Shown here: one piece after another, positions 24,068 through 32,898 of the stretch
Layout: each line of letters begins with the position of its first letter
Position numbering within the stretch: position 1 is the first letter of the stretch
DNA from: Streptomyces hokutonensis
GTDB taxonomy: Bacteria; Actinomycetota; Actinomycetes; Streptomycetales; Streptomycetaceae
DNA length: 64,000 nucleotides
Assembly: GCF_000376565.1 (NCBI RefSeq)
Contig: NZ_BARG01000030.1
Location: forward strand, 1-64,000
Direction: 5' to 3'
Notes under the pieces: generated by a model
Databases searched by the model: none
What the model was told of the DNA's origin: nothing
What the model saw: the letters and a program-made list of their open reading frames with translations, nothing else
Program-made: the position numbers and the translations under genes

Positions 24068-25224
24068 CCGCGAGCGACGAGACGGGCTACGAACTCCTCG
24101 CTCGCGTCTTCCTCGCCCGGGTAGTCGAGCCCGGCGACGAGGTGGCCGGTCGGTGGATTCGGGAGCTGGGTGCCGTGGAAGTGGCCCGGCGGCTGCGGGA
24201 CGGGGGGCCGCAGCTCGTCGGGGTCACCGACAAGCGGTGGGCCGGGCTGTGCACACGGGCCGAGTCGGTCGAGCCGAGGCGGGATCTGGAGGCCGCGGAG
24301 GAGGCCGGGGTGCGGTTCGTGTGCCCCGGCGACACCGAGTGGCCCGCCCAGCTCGACGACCTCGGGGACGCGCGGCCCATCGGACTGTGGGTGCGCGGGC
24401 GGCCCAGCCTGCGGGTGTGGGCGCTCAAGTCCGTCGCCGTCGTCGGCGCCCGCGCCTGCACCGAGTACGGCGCACACATGGCGGCCACCCTCGCCGCCGA
24501 CCTCGCCCAGGACGGCTGGATCGTCGTGTCCGGGGGTGCCTACGGCGTCGACGGTGCCGCACATCGCGGCGCCCTCGGCGCGGGCGGTGCCACCGTCGCC
24601 GTGCTCGCCTGCGGAGTGGACCAGCCTTACCCGCGCGGCCACGCCCAGTTGATCGGCAGGATCGCCGAACAGGGGCTGGTGGTGGGCGAGTTGCCGCCCG
24701 GCGAGCATCCGACACCGAGCAGGTTCATCCTCCGGAACCGGGTGATCGCGGCGCTCACCAGGGGCACCGTGGTGGTCGAGGCCGCGTATCGCAGCGGATC
24801 GCTCGTCACGGCCCGGGCGGCTCAGCGGCTGGGGCGCCACACCATGGGGGTGCCCGGCCCGGCCACCAGCGGACTGTCCGCGGGTGTGCACGAACTCCTG
24901 CGCGGGGACGCGGTGCTGGTCACCGACGCCGCCGAAGTCGTCGAACTGGTCGGTGACATGGGCGAACTGGCCCCGGACCGCCGCGGACCGGTGCTCCCGC
25001 GCGACCTGTTGGAACCGGCCGCCCGCCGCATCCTCGCCGCCCTCCCCGGCAACAGGGCCGCAGCGGTGCGGGAGATCGCCCGGGGCGCGCAGACCACGGA
25101 GGACGACGCGGTCGCGAGACTGTACGAACTCCGAGCACTTGGTTACGTCGAACGACACGGCGACGGCTGGAAGTTGACACGCCAGGCGATGATCTCGGTC
25201 CGGCCGGATCGGGGGCGCCGCTGA
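24064..25224 (+). CDS. dprA: DprA/Smf DNA-processing protein
   Basis: The 386-aa protein contains the Rossmann-fold DprA domain: VAVVGARACTEYG, SGGAYGVDGAAHRGAL, AVLACGVDQPYPRGH, and SRFILRNRVIAALT. These are diagnostic. It ends with a winged-helix DML1-like region (VREIARGAQTTEDDAVARLYEL). In transforming bacteria DprA loads RecA on incoming single-stranded DNA. It overlaps comM by four bases, forming yraN-comM-dprA. An N-terminal 90 residues form a SAM-like helical domain. Confidence 0.94.
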   Translation: MTASDETGYELLARVFLARVVEPGDEVAGRWIRELGAVEVARRLRDGGPQLVGVTDKRWAGLCTRAESVEPRRDLEAAEEAGVRFVCPGDTEWPAQLDDLGDARPIGLWVRGRPSLRVWALKSVAVVGARACTEYGAHMAATLAADLAQDGWIVVSGGAYGVDGAAHRGALGAGGATVAVLACGVDQPYPRGHAQLIGRIAEQGLVVGELPPGEHPTPSRFILRNRVIAALTRGTVVVEAAYRSGSLVTARAAQRLGRHTMGVPGPATSGLSAGVHELLRGDAVLVTDAAEVVELVGDMGELAPDRRGPVLPRDLLEPAARRILAALPGNRAAAVREIARGAQTTEDDAVARLYELRALGYVERHGDGWKLTRQAMISVRPDRGRR

Positions 25225-25507
25225 CCGAGTGTGTTCGGCCGTCCGGGGGAACCCCGACACCCTTGGGAATTCCCGCAGTTGGCGCATTCCGATGATCACG
25301 CAGAGCGACTGGAGTGACCCGTTCCGGCACCCTGTCGAACGCGTCCGTGGCCGGTCCGAGCGCTTCCCTTCGCACACCGCGACACTCCAGTCACGCTACG
25401 CTCACGGGGATTCCGGCACAGACCGGCAAACAGACTGGTAACTCCCCATCACTCCGACAGCTCACCCAGGCATCCCCACTTCACAGCAGAACGGCACAAG
25501 GCGACGA
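25225..25507 (+). other. Upstream region of whiG
   Basis: A 283-bp gap separates dprA from whiG. A possible -10 TACGCT lies about 110 bp before the whiG ATG (in cacgctacgctcacg). No terminator stem or reliable gene is seen; a short open frame at 25229-25441 has no family features. Confidence 0.4.
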
Positions 25508-26350
25508 ATGCCCCAGCACACCTCCGGGTCCGACCGGGCGGCGATCCCCCCAGCCGCCCGTGACGGTGGCAGCGTCCGGCCGCCCGCTCCCTCGACGCTC
25601 GACGAGCTGTGGCGGTCGTACAAGACGACGGGCGACGAGCGGCTGCGCGAGCAGCTGATCCTGCACTACTCGCCGCTCGTGAAATACGTCGCGGGACGGG
25701 TGAGCGTCGGGCTGCCGCCCAACGTCGAGCAGGCGGACTTCGTGTCGTCGGGGGTGTTCGGACTGATCGACGCCATCGAGAAGTTCGACATCGAGCGGGA
25801 GATCAAGTTCGAGACGTACGCGATCACCCGCATCCGGGGCGCGATGATCGACGAGTTGCGCGCGCTCGACTGGATCCCGCGCTCGGTGCGGCAGAAGGCG
25901 CGGAACGTGGAGCGGGCGTACGCCACGCTGGAGGCGCGGCTCAGGCGCACCCCCAGCGAGGGCGAGGTGGCCGCCGAGATGGGCATCGCGGTGGACGAAC
26001 TCCACGCCGTCTTCAGCCAGTTGTCGCTGGCGAACGTGGTGGCGCTGGAGGAGCTGCTGCACGCCGGCGGCGAGGGCGGCGACCGGCTCAGCCTCATGGA
26101 CACCCTGGAGGACACCGCCGCCGACAACCCGGTGGAGGTGGCGGAGGGGCGGGAGCTGCGGCGGTTCCTGGCGCGGGCGATCAACACCTTGCCCGAGCGG
26201 GAGAAGACCGTCGTCACGCTGTACTACTACGAGGGGCTGACCCTCGCCGAGATCGGCAATGTGCTCGGGGTGACCGAGAGTCGGGTCAGCCAGATCCACA
26301 CCAAGTCCGTGCTGCAGCTGCGCGCCAAGCTGGCCAGTTTCGGCCGTTGA
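25508..26350 (+). CDS. whiG: WhiG, sporulation RNA polymerase sigma factor
   Basis: The 280-aa sigma factor of the FliA/sigma-28 class directs early sporulation genes in aerial hyphae. Region 2 includes HYSPLVKYVAGRVSVGLP and FGLIDAIEKFDIEREIKFET, region 3 includes RIRGAMIDELRALDWIPRSV, and region 4 has ALEELL...LPEREKTVVTLYYYEGLT and the recognition helix VTESRVSQIHTKSVLQLRAK. It is followed by a TetR gene and preceded by dprA, as in S. coelicolor near SCO5621. Transcription of whiG is constitutive in that species, with RsiG and c-di-GMP controlling activity. Confidence 0.97.
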   Translation: MPQHTSGSDRAAIPPAARDGGSVRPPAPSTLDELWRSYKTTGDERLREQLILHYSPLVKYVAGRVSVGLPPNVEQADFVSSGVFGLIDAIEKFDIEREIKFETYAITRIRGAMIDELRALDWIPRSVRQKARNVERAYATLEARLRRTPSEGEVAAEMGIAVDELHAVFSQLSLANVVALEELLHAGGEGGDRLSLMDTLEDTAADNPVEVAEGRELRRFLARAINTLPEREKTVVTLYYYEGLTLAEIGNVLGVTESRVSQIHTKSVLQLRAKLASFGR

Positions 26351-26431
26351 GCGAAAGCCGCACTGCCTTCTCGACCTCGCAGAATCGTGCCTGCATGGCC
26401 CCGGTCACTCCCGCCGGGGGTGGACCGTCCG

Positions 26432-26445
26432 TAGAGTGGTTGACG
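26432..26445 (+). promoter_or_regulatory. Candidate leaderless promoter of the tetR gene
   Basis: TAGAGT (26432-26437) lies seven bases before GTG 26445, and no ribosome-binding site intervenes. This supports initiation at the GTG start codon rather than the in-frame GTG at 26436, which lies inside the -10. Confidence 0.5.
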
Positions 26446-27026
26446 TGCCAAGGATTCGAGCGGCCTCCGTGGCCGAGCACCGGTCGATGCAGCGAGCCGC
26501 CCTGCTGGACGCGGCTCGTTCACTGCTGTCCGAGGGCGGGACGGAGGCGCTGACCTTCCCGGCCCTGGCCGAGCGGACGGGTCTCGCGCGGTCCTCCGTG
26601 TACGAGTACTTCCGCTCGCGGGCCGCCGTCGTGGAGGAACTCTGCGAGGTCGACTTCCCTGTCTGGGCGGCGGACGTGTCGGCGGCGATGCAGCGGGCCG
26701 GCTCCGCCGAGGGCAAGGTCGAGGCGTATGTGCGGCAGCAGCTGGCCCTGGTCGGGGACAGGCGGCATCGAGCCGTGGTCGCCATCTCCGCGAGTGAACT
26801 GGACGCCGGGGCGCGGGAGAAGATCCGGGCCGCGCATGGTGGGCTGGTCGCGATGATCGTCGAGGCGCTGGCGGAGATGGGGCATGCGGAGCCGCGGTTG
26901 GCGGCGATGTTGCTTCAGGGGGTTGTCGATGCGGCTGTGCGGCGGATCGAGCTCGGGGCTGCGGAGGATCCCTCGGTGATTACTGAGGCTGCGGTGAGTA
27001 TGGCTTTGCGGGGTGTTGAGGGTTGA
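26445..27026 (+). CDS. TetR-family transcriptional regulator
   Basis: The 193-aa protein has a TetR N-terminal DNA-binding domain: ALLDAARSLLSEGGTEALTF then ALAERTGLARSSVYEYFRSR. The C-terminal ligand-binding half is divergent and gives no clue to its inducer. GTG 26445 is chosen because of the leaderless promoter and because the protein begins MPRIRAASVAEH there. It lies directly downstream of whiG with its own promoter. The DNA after codon 150 uses unusually many non-preferred codons (gcggagatgg, ttggcg, ttgcttcag). Confidence 0.8.
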   Translation: MPRIRAASVAEHRSMQRAALLDAARSLLSEGGTEALTFPALAERTGLARSSVYEYFRSRAAVVEELCEVDFPVWAADVSAAMQRAGSAEGKVEAYVRQQLALVGDRRHRAVVAISASELDAGAREKIRAAHGGLVAMIVEALAEMGHAEPRLAAMLLQGVVDAAVRRIELGAAEDPSVITEAAVSMALRGVEG

Positions 27027-27046
27027 ATTTCGTCTGCGGGCCCGGT

Positions 27047-27081
27047 GGGGGCTGGTCGCGCAGTTCCCCGCGCCCCTAAAA
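27047..27081. repeat. Streptomyces-wide intergenic repeat
   Basis: The sequence from GGGGGCTGGTCGCGCAGTTC through CCCGCGCCCCT then AAAA is a copy of an abundant repeat found between genes in many streptomycetes, recognised from memory. It is GC-rich, partly self-complementary, and lies between convergent genes (tetR and the M23 gene), where it could act as a terminator. Confidence 0.65.
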
Positions 27082-27115
27082 GCCAGGACCCGAGGCAAGA
27101 GGGACGGGCTCGCCC

Positions 27116-27685
27116 CTAAGAGCTGAGCACCGGCAACAAGCGTGATGGCCCCCGATTCAGCAGCCACGGTGGCAGTAGCCCCAGTGGGTCCAAGTACGCC
27201 TCCCCTCTCAGCAAGCCCCAGTGCACGCACGAAGTCGCGCCGCAGTGCGAGCCCGTGAGTTCCACCGTCCCCACCACCCCGCCCGCCTCCACCTCGTCCC
27301 CTTTCTTCACCGACGCGGTCACCGGTTCGTAGGTCGTGCGCAGGTCCGTGCCCGTCAGTTCCACCGCGACCACCCCTCTCCCCGCCACCCGGCCCGCGAA
27401 GGACACCCGGCCCGCCGCCACCGCCCGTACCTGAGCGCCGGCCGGGGTCGCCAGGTCCACGCCCCGGTGGCCCCGGGCGTAGAGCGTCGCCGGGGGCTCC
27501 CAGCCTCGTAGGACCACGGGGTGGGAACCGACGGGCCAGGTGCGGGCCAGGGCCGGGACCGACACGGGTGGGGCCCCGGGCGTCGGCGGAGGGGCGTCGG
27601 CCGCCCGGGCCGCGCAGGTCAGCAGGGTCAGGAAGAGGGCCAGTACCAAGCCCAGCGCTGTGTGCCGGTTTCGTCGTGTTCGCAT
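27116..27685 (-). CDS. Secreted M23 (LytM-like) peptidase family protein
   Basis: The 189-aa protein has a signal peptide (MRTRRNRHTALGLVLALFL, with a cleavage site likely near AARAAD) and an M23 fold. The first zinc motif HRGVD (His73, Asp77) is present. In the HxH motif position the sequence reads CVHWGL (Cys153, His155), so the first, catalytic histidine is replaced by cysteine. This occurs in related streptomycete proteins as far as I recall. Cleavage of peptidoglycan is therefore uncertain, and a non-enzymatic activator role as for other degenerate LytM proteins is possible. ATG 27685 starts directly before the hydrophobic segment. Confidence 0.85.
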   Translation of the reverse strand: MRTRRNRHTALGLVLALFLTLLTCAARAADAPPPTPGAPPVSVPALARTWPVGSHPVVLRGWEPPATLYARGHRGVDLATPAGAQVRAVAAGRVSFAGRVAGRGVVAVELTGTDLRTTYEPVTASVKKGDEVEAGGVVGTVELTGSHCGATSCVHWGLLRGEAYLDPLGLLPPWLLNRGPSRLLPVLSS

Positions 27686-27966
27686 GGCACAAACCGTGCC
27701 GTACCCGTGTCGATCATGGCCGGGACCTGTGGACCGGCGGATGCCTGTGGACAACGGCGTCACCCGGTACCTCGCGGGTCCCGTACACTTCCTTTGGCGA
27801 TCCGGGTCACCGGGTCGACTTCGCACGCCCCGACATCTGGTCCTCCGTCGAGAGACGAAATCCGGTGTCAGCGCTCCTCGGTCCTCTGGGCACGCGCACG
27901 TGGGCGTCAGGCGCGAGTGCCGTCCCGGCACCCGCGGCACAACCGAGAAAATCAAGGAGAACGGCC

Positions 27967-28911
27967 ATGGCCGTCGTCACGATGCGGGAGCTGCTGGAAA
28001 GCGGCGTCCACTTCGGTCACCAGACCCGTCGCTGGAACCCGAAGATGAAGCGCTTCATCTTCACCGAGCGCAACGGCATCTACATCATCGACCTGCTCCA
28101 GTCGCTGTCGTACATCGACCGCGCCTACGAGTTCGTCAAGGAGACCGTCGCCCACGGCGGCACGGTCATGTTCGTCGGCACGAAGAAGCAGGCGCAGGAG
28201 GCCATCGCCGAGCAGGCCACCCGCGTCGGCATGCCCTACGTCAACCAGCGCTGGCTGGGCGGCATGCTCACCAACTTCTCCACCGTCTACAAGCGTCTGC
28301 AGCGCCTCAAGGAGCTCGAGCAGATCGACTTCGAGGACGTCGCCGCGTCCGGTCTCACCAAGAAGGAGCTTCTCGTGCTCTCGCGCGAGAAGGCCAAGCT
28401 GGAGAAGACCCTCGGTGGTATCCGCGAGATGTCCAAGGTTCCCAGCGCCGTCTGGATCGTGGACACCAAGAAGGAGCACATCGCGGTCGGTGAGGCCCGG
28501 AAGCTCAACATTCCGGTCGTCGCCATCCTCGACACGAACTGCGACCCCGACGAGGTCGACTACAAGATCCCGGGCAACGACGACGCGATCCGCTCCGTCA
28601 CCCTGCTCACCCGCGTGATCGCCGACGCCGTCGCCGAGGGCCTCATCAGCCGCTCCGGTGTCGCCGCCGAGGCCAAGGGTGACAAGGCCGCCGGCGAGCC
28701 GCTCGCCGCGTGGGAGCGCGACCTGCTCGAGGGCGAGAAGAAGGCCGACGAGGCCCCCGCCGCCGACGCCGAGGTCCAGACCTCCGCCGAGACGGAGAAG
28801 GTCGCCGACGCCGAGCAGGCCGAGGCTCCGGTCGCCGTCGAGGAGGCCGCTGCCGAGGTCGAGGCCCCCGCCGCCGAGGCCGCGCCGGCCGCCGACGCCG
28901 AGCAGGCCTGA
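27967..28911 (+). CDS. rpsB: 30S ribosomal protein uS2
   Basis: The 314-aa protein carries the uS2 core: MRELLESGVHFGHQTRRWNP, FTERNGIYIIDLLQS, and QRWLGGMLTNFSTV. The last 70 residues are an actinobacterial extension dominated by Ala, Glu, Val and Pro (for example VAVEEAAAEVEAPAAEAAPA). ATG 27967 follows an AAGGAGA ribosome-binding site. It heads the rpsB-tsf-pyrH-frr-cdsA cluster. Confidence 0.98.
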   Translation: MAVVTMRELLESGVHFGHQTRRWNPKMKRFIFTERNGIYIIDLLQSLSYIDRAYEFVKETVAHGGTVMFVGTKKQAQEAIAEQATRVGMPYVNQRWLGGMLTNFSTVYKRLQRLKELEQIDFEDVAASGLTKKELLVLSREKAKLEKTLGGIREMSKVPSAVWIVDTKKEHIAVGEARKLNIPVVAILDTNCDPDEVDYKIPGNDDAIRSVTLLTRVIADAVAEGLISRSGVAAEAKGDKAAGEPLAAWERDLLEGEKKADEAPAADAEVQTSAETEKVADAEQAEAPVAVEEAAAEVEAPAAEAAPAADAEQA

Positions 28912-28954
28912 CCCGACGGCCTGACCTTCCGGGCCAAAGGGCTGAGCTGAAGTG

Positions 28955-28987
28955 ACGGCGGGTGGTGCCGACCGCGCCACCCGCCGT
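28955..28987 (+). terminator. Hairpin between rpsB and tsf
   Basis: An 11-bp perfect stem (28955-28965 with 28977-28987) with an 11-nt loop lies 44 bp after rpsB. It probably acts as a partial terminator or attenuator, since tsf usually shares the rpsB transcript. Confidence 0.6.
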
Positions 28988-29099
28988 TCACTCACAGCCC
29001 CTAGATCTTCGTAGCCCGTAGATCTTTGGCGGAAGCCCGCTCACCACGCGGCCGCCGCCGACTTCGAGACTTCGAACTCCGAGAAGAGATTTTCAGATC

Positions 29100-29936
29100 A
29101 TGGCGAACTACACCGCCGCCGACGTCAAGAAGCTCCGTGAGCTCACCGGCGCCGGCATGATGGACTGCAAGAAGGCGCTGGACGAGGCCGACGGCAACGT
29201 CGAGAAGGCCGTCGAGGCGCTCCGGATCAAGGGCCAGAAGGGCGTCGCCAAGCGCGAGGGCCGCTCCGCCGAGAACGGCGCCGTGGTCTCCGTCATCGCC
29301 GACGACAACACCTCCGGTGTCCTGGTCGAGCTGAAGTGCGAGACGGACTTCGTCGCCAAGGGCGAGAAGTTCCAGGCCGTCGCCAACCAGATCGCCCAGC
29401 ACGTCGCCGCCACCGCCCCGGCCGACATCGAGGCGCTCCTCGCGTCCGAGATCGAGCCCGGCAAGACGGTTCAGGCGTTCGTCGACGAGGCCAACGCGAA
29501 CCTGGGCGAGAAGATCGTCCTGGACCGCTTCGCCCAGTACGCCGACGGTTACGTCTCCGCGTACATGCACCGCACGATGCCCGACCTGCCCCCGCAGATC
29601 GGTGTCCTCGTCGAGCTGGACAAGCCGAACGCCGAGGTCGCCCGCGGTGTCGCCCAGCACATCGCCGCCTTCGCGCCGAAGTACCTGGCCAAGGAGGACG
29701 TGCCGGCCGAGGTCGTCGAGTCCGAGCGCCGTATCGCCGAGGAGACCACCCGCGCCGAGGGCAAGCCCGAGGCCGCGATCGCCAAGATCGTCGAGGGTCG
29801 CGTCAACGGCTTCTTCAAGGACGCGACGCTGCTCGGTCAGCCGTACGCGCTCGACCCCAAGAAGTCCGTCCAGAAGGTTCTGGACGAGGCGGGTGTCACC
29901 CTGAAGCGCTTCACGCGCATCAAGGTCGGCATCTGA
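29100..29936 (+). CDS. tsf: Elongation factor Ts
   Basis: The 278-aa nucleotide-exchange factor recharges EF-Tu. The UBA-like N-terminus ANYTAADVKKLRELTGAGMM and DCKKALDEADGNVEKAVE are diagnostic, as is GVLVELKCETDFVA in the core. ATG 29100 follows GAGAAGAGA. It lies 188 bp after rpsB, with a hairpin between them. Confidence 0.98.
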   Translation: MANYTAADVKKLRELTGAGMMDCKKALDEADGNVEKAVEALRIKGQKGVAKREGRSAENGAVVSVIADDNTSGVLVELKCETDFVAKGEKFQAVANQIAQHVAATAPADIEALLASEIEPGKTVQAFVDEANANLGEKIVLDRFAQYADGYVSAYMHRTMPDLPPQIGVLVELDKPNAEVARGVAQHIAAFAPKYLAKEDVPAEVVESERRIAEETTRAEGKPEAAIAKIVEGRVNGFFKDATLLGQPYALDPKKSVQKVLDEAGVTLKRFTRIKVGI

Positions 29937-30140
29937 GTCCGTACCGCGATCGACGCGCGGCGCCCCGCGGAATCCCGCTAGGGTCGTCAGCAGTCGAGCC
30001 GGTACGCCGTCGCGCACGCGCGCGTGGCGGACGACAGCAGATCTGACGAGGAGGCCATTGCCGAGCATGGGATGCGACAGACACCCCACCGGCAGTGGCC
30101 TTCTTCGTATGTGCGACCACGTAAAAGAGGCGAGAACGTC

Positions 30141-30899
30141 ATGACCACCAAGCCCCAGAAGAGCGACGACGGCAAAGTACGCGGCCGGTTTCTGCTGAAG
30201 CTGTCCGGAGAAGCCTTCTCCGGAGGCGGTGGCCTGGGCGTCGACCCCGACGTGGTGCACAAGATCGCCCGTGAGATCGCGGCCGTCGTACGGGACGGCG
30301 CGGAGGTCGCCGTCGTCATCGGCGGCGGCAACTTCTTCCGCGGCGCCGAACTCCAGCAGCGCGGCATGGATCGGGCCCGCTCCGACTACATGGGCATGCT
30401 CGGCACCGTGATGAACTGCCTCGCCCTCCAGGACTTCCTGGAGAAGGAGGGCATCGACAGCCGCGTCCAGACCGCCATCACCATGGGCCAGGTCGCCGAG
30501 CCGTACATCCCGCTGCGCGCCGTGCGCCACCTGGAGAAGGGCCGTGTGGTCATCTTCGGCGCCGGTATGGGAATGCCGTACTTCTCCACCGACACCACCG
30601 CCGCCCAGCGCGCCCTGGAGATCAACGCCGAGGCGCTGCTGATGGGCAAGAACGGCGTGGACGGGGTCTACGACTCCGACCCGAAGACCAACCCCGCGGC
30701 CGTCAAGTTCGACTCGCTGAGCTACGGCGAGGTCATCACCCAGGACCTCAAGGTCGCCGACATGACCGCCATCACCCTGTGCCGCGACAACAAGCTTCCG
30801 ATCCTGGTCTTCGAGCTGATCGCCGAGGGCAATATCGCCCGCGCCGTCAAGGGTGAGAAGATCGGCACGCTTGTGGGTGACCAAGGCAGCCAGGGCTGA
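30141..30899 (+). CDS. pyrH: Uridylate kinase (UMP kinase)
   Basis: The 252-aa enzyme phosphorylates UMP to UDP. Amino-acid-kinase family motifs are visible: FLLKLSGEAFSGGGGLGVDP, VVIGGGNFFRG, and FGAGMGMPYFSTDTTAAQRA. The ATG at 30141 matches the family start; an ATG at 30024 would add 39 unrelated residues. A 204-bp gap after tsf suggests its own promoter. A possible -10 TAGGGT lies at 29979. Confidence 0.96.
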   Translation: MTTKPQKSDDGKVRGRFLLKLSGEAFSGGGGLGVDPDVVHKIAREIAAVVRDGAEVAVVIGGGNFFRGAELQQRGMDRARSDYMGMLGTVMNCLALQDFLEKEGIDSRVQTAITMGQVAEPYIPLRAVRHLEKGRVVIFGAGMGMPYFSTDTTAAQRALEINAEALLMGKNGVDGVYDSDPKTNPAAVKFDSLSYGEVITQDLKVADMTAITLCRDNKLPILVFELIAEGNIARAVKGEKIGTLVGDQGSQG

Positions 30900-31029
30900 T
30901 GACCCTGACCGGGGGATGGACAATGTCCTGCCGGTCGGGAACCGTGCAGGAAGAAGACGCGACGCAGCCGGCCGCCGACGCCGACACAGCACAGCAGCCG
31001 GGCCTACTCAAGACACGCAGGAGCAAGTG

Positions 31030-31587
31030 GTGATCGAAGAGACCCTCCTCGAGGCCGAGGAGAAGATGGAGAAGGCCGTCGTGGTCGCCAAGGAGGACTT
31101 CGCCGCGATTCGCACCGGCCGTGCGCACCCGGCGATGTTCAACAAGATCGTGGCGGACTATTACGGGGCGCTGACGCCGATCAACCAGCTGGCCTCGTTC
31201 TCCGTGCCGGAGCCGCGCATGGCCGTGGTGACCCCGTTCGACAAGAGCGCACTGCGCAACATCGAACAGGCGATCCGCGACTCGGACCTCGGCGTCAACC
31301 CGAGCAACGACGGCAACATCATCCGGGTGACGTTCCCCGAGCTCACCGGGGAGCGCCGCAAGGAGTACATCAAGGTCGCCAAGACCAAGGCCGAGGACTC
31401 CAAGATCTCGATCCGGTCCATCCGCCGCAAGGCCAAGGAGACGATCGACAAGTTCGTCAAGGACGGCGAGGTCGGCGAGGACGAGGGCCGTCGCGCGGAG
31501 AAGGAGCTCGACGACACCACGGCGAAGTACGTCGCCCAGGTGGACGAACTCCTCAAGCACAAGGAAGCGGAGCTGCTCGAGGTCTGA
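31030..31587 (+). CDS. frr: Ribosome recycling factor
   Basis: The 185-aa factor splits post-termination ribosomes with EF-G. The family core is RTGRAHPAMFNKIVADYYG, PEPRMAVVTPFDKSALRNIE, and NPSNDGNIIRVTFPELTGER. GTG 31030 gives the standard 185-residue length. A second GTG directly before it at 31027 is an alternative. The stop overlaps cdsA by one base (TGATG). Confidence 0.96.
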   Translation: MIEETLLEAEEKMEKAVVVAKEDFAAIRTGRAHPAMFNKIVADYYGALTPINQLASFSVPEPRMAVVTPFDKSALRNIEQAIRDSDLGVNPSNDGNIIRVTFPELTGERRKEYIKVAKTKAEDSKISIRSIRRKAKETIDKFVKDGEVGEDEGRRAEKELDDTTAKYVAQVDELLKHKEAELLEV

Positions 31588-32777
31588 TGAACGACTCTTC
31601 CTGGGGGGCACCGCCACAAGCCGGGTACTGGGGGCCGTCCGACCAGGGGCCTGTCCAGGGGGCTGCCCCGGCGGGTCCCACGTACGATGCGCCTGAGGCG
31701 CAGCAGACTCGCCCCATGCCCATCGTGCCCGACGAGCCCGCATACGGCGGACACCAGGATGACGACCGGGGGGCCGCTCGGCTGAGCGGCCCCTTGTTCC
31801 GCGACGAGACGCAGCAACCGCCGTACGACGCACGGCAGTCGCCGTCGTACGACCCGCGGACGCAGCCCTCTGACACGCCGCAGGCGCAGCCCTACGGGGC
31901 GGTGCCGCAGAATCCGGAGCCCATGCCCGACGCCCCGCCACCGGCGCCCGCCCCGCAGAAGAAGAGCGCGGGCCGGGACCTGGGTGCGGCCATAGGGGTC
32001 GGCGTCGGACTCGGAGCGGTGATCATCGCGTCCCTGTTCGTCGTCAAGGCCGTGTTCGTCGGCGTGATAGCGGTCGCCGTGGTCGTCGGTCTGTGGGAGC
32101 TGACCTCGCGGCTGCAGGAGCGCAAGGGCATCAAGGCGCCCCTCGTGCCCCTCGCGGTCGGTGGCGCGGCGATGGTCGTCGCCGGTTACGTCCGGGGTGC
32201 AGAGGGCGCCTGGGTCGCCATGGCGCTCACGGCGCTCGCCGTCCTCGTATGGCGGATGACGGAACCGCCGGAGGGCTACCTCAAGGACGTCACGGCGGGT
32301 GTCTTCGCGGCGTTCTACGTGCCGTTCCTGGCCACGTTCGTCGCCCTGATGCTCACCGCGGACGACGGCGCCTGGCGGGTCATGACGTTCCTGCTGCTGA
32401 CAGTCGTCAGCGACACGGGCGCCTACGCCGTCGGCTGGCGCTTCGGCACCCACAAGCTCGCCCCGCGCATCAGCCCCGGAAAGACCCGCGAGGGCCTCTT
32501 CGGGGCGGTGTCCTTCGCGATGGTGGCGGGCGCGCTGTGCATGCAGTTCCTGATCGACGACGGCAGCTGGTGGCAGGGGCTGCTGCTGGGCCTCGCGGTC
32601 GCGGCCAGCGCCACGCTGGGCGACCTCGGCGAGTCCATGATCAAGCGCGACCTCGGCATCAAGGACATGGGCACGCTGCTGCCGGGCCACGGCGGCATCA
32701 TGGACCGCTTGGACTCCTTGCTGCCGACGGCTCCGGTCGTATGGCTGCTGTTCGTGCTGTTCGTGGGTTCGGCCTGA
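31587..32777 (+). CDS. cdsA: Phosphatidate cytidylyltransferase
   Basis: The 396-aa membrane enzyme makes CDP-diacylglycerol for phospholipid synthesis. The first 125 residues are a Pro/Gln-rich, probably disordered cytoplasmic extension. About eight hydrophobic segments follow. The CDS signature is clear near the end: GDLGESMIKRDLGIKDMG then LPGHGGIMDRLDSLL, with the metal-binding acidic residues. The start overlaps frr by one base. A strong terminator follows. Confidence 0.95.
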   Translation: MNDSSWGAPPQAGYWGPSDQGPVQGAAPAGPTYDAPEAQQTRPMPIVPDEPAYGGHQDDDRGAARLSGPLFRDETQQPPYDARQSPSYDPRTQPSDTPQAQPYGAVPQNPEPMPDAPPPAPAPQKKSAGRDLGAAIGVGVGLGAVIIASLFVVKAVFVGVIAVAVVVGLWELTSRLQERKGIKAPLVPLAVGGAAMVVAGYVRGAEGAWVAMALTALAVLVWRMTEPPEGYLKDVTAGVFAAFYVPFLATFVALMLTADDGAWRVMTFLLLTVVSDTGAYAVGWRFGTHKLAPRISPGKTREGLFGAVSFAMVAGALCMQFLIDDGSWWQGLLLGLAVAASATLGDLGESMIKRDLGIKDMGTLLPGHGGIMDRLDSLLPTAPVVWLLFVLFVGSA

Positions 32778-32800
32778 GGTCGTCCCGTCCTACGGCATTC

Positions 32801-32836
32801 CGGGCGCCCCTGACCTGTACAGGACGGGGGCGCCCG
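32801..32836 (+). terminator. Terminator after cdsA
   Basis: A 10-bp perfect stem (32801-32810 with 32827-32836) lies 24 bp after the stop codon. Its 16-nt loop contains the smaller palindrome CCTGTACAGG. Confidence 0.7.
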
Positions 32837-32898
32837 GTCGTACGATTTCGGTGTAAGCCCTCGCAAAAGGGGGACCGCCCTGAATGAAGGAGGGCGTC

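Noticed and set aside
26436..26444. GTG 26436 as the tetR start
   Set aside because: It lies inside the predicted -10 element; the GTG at 26445 fits a leaderless start.
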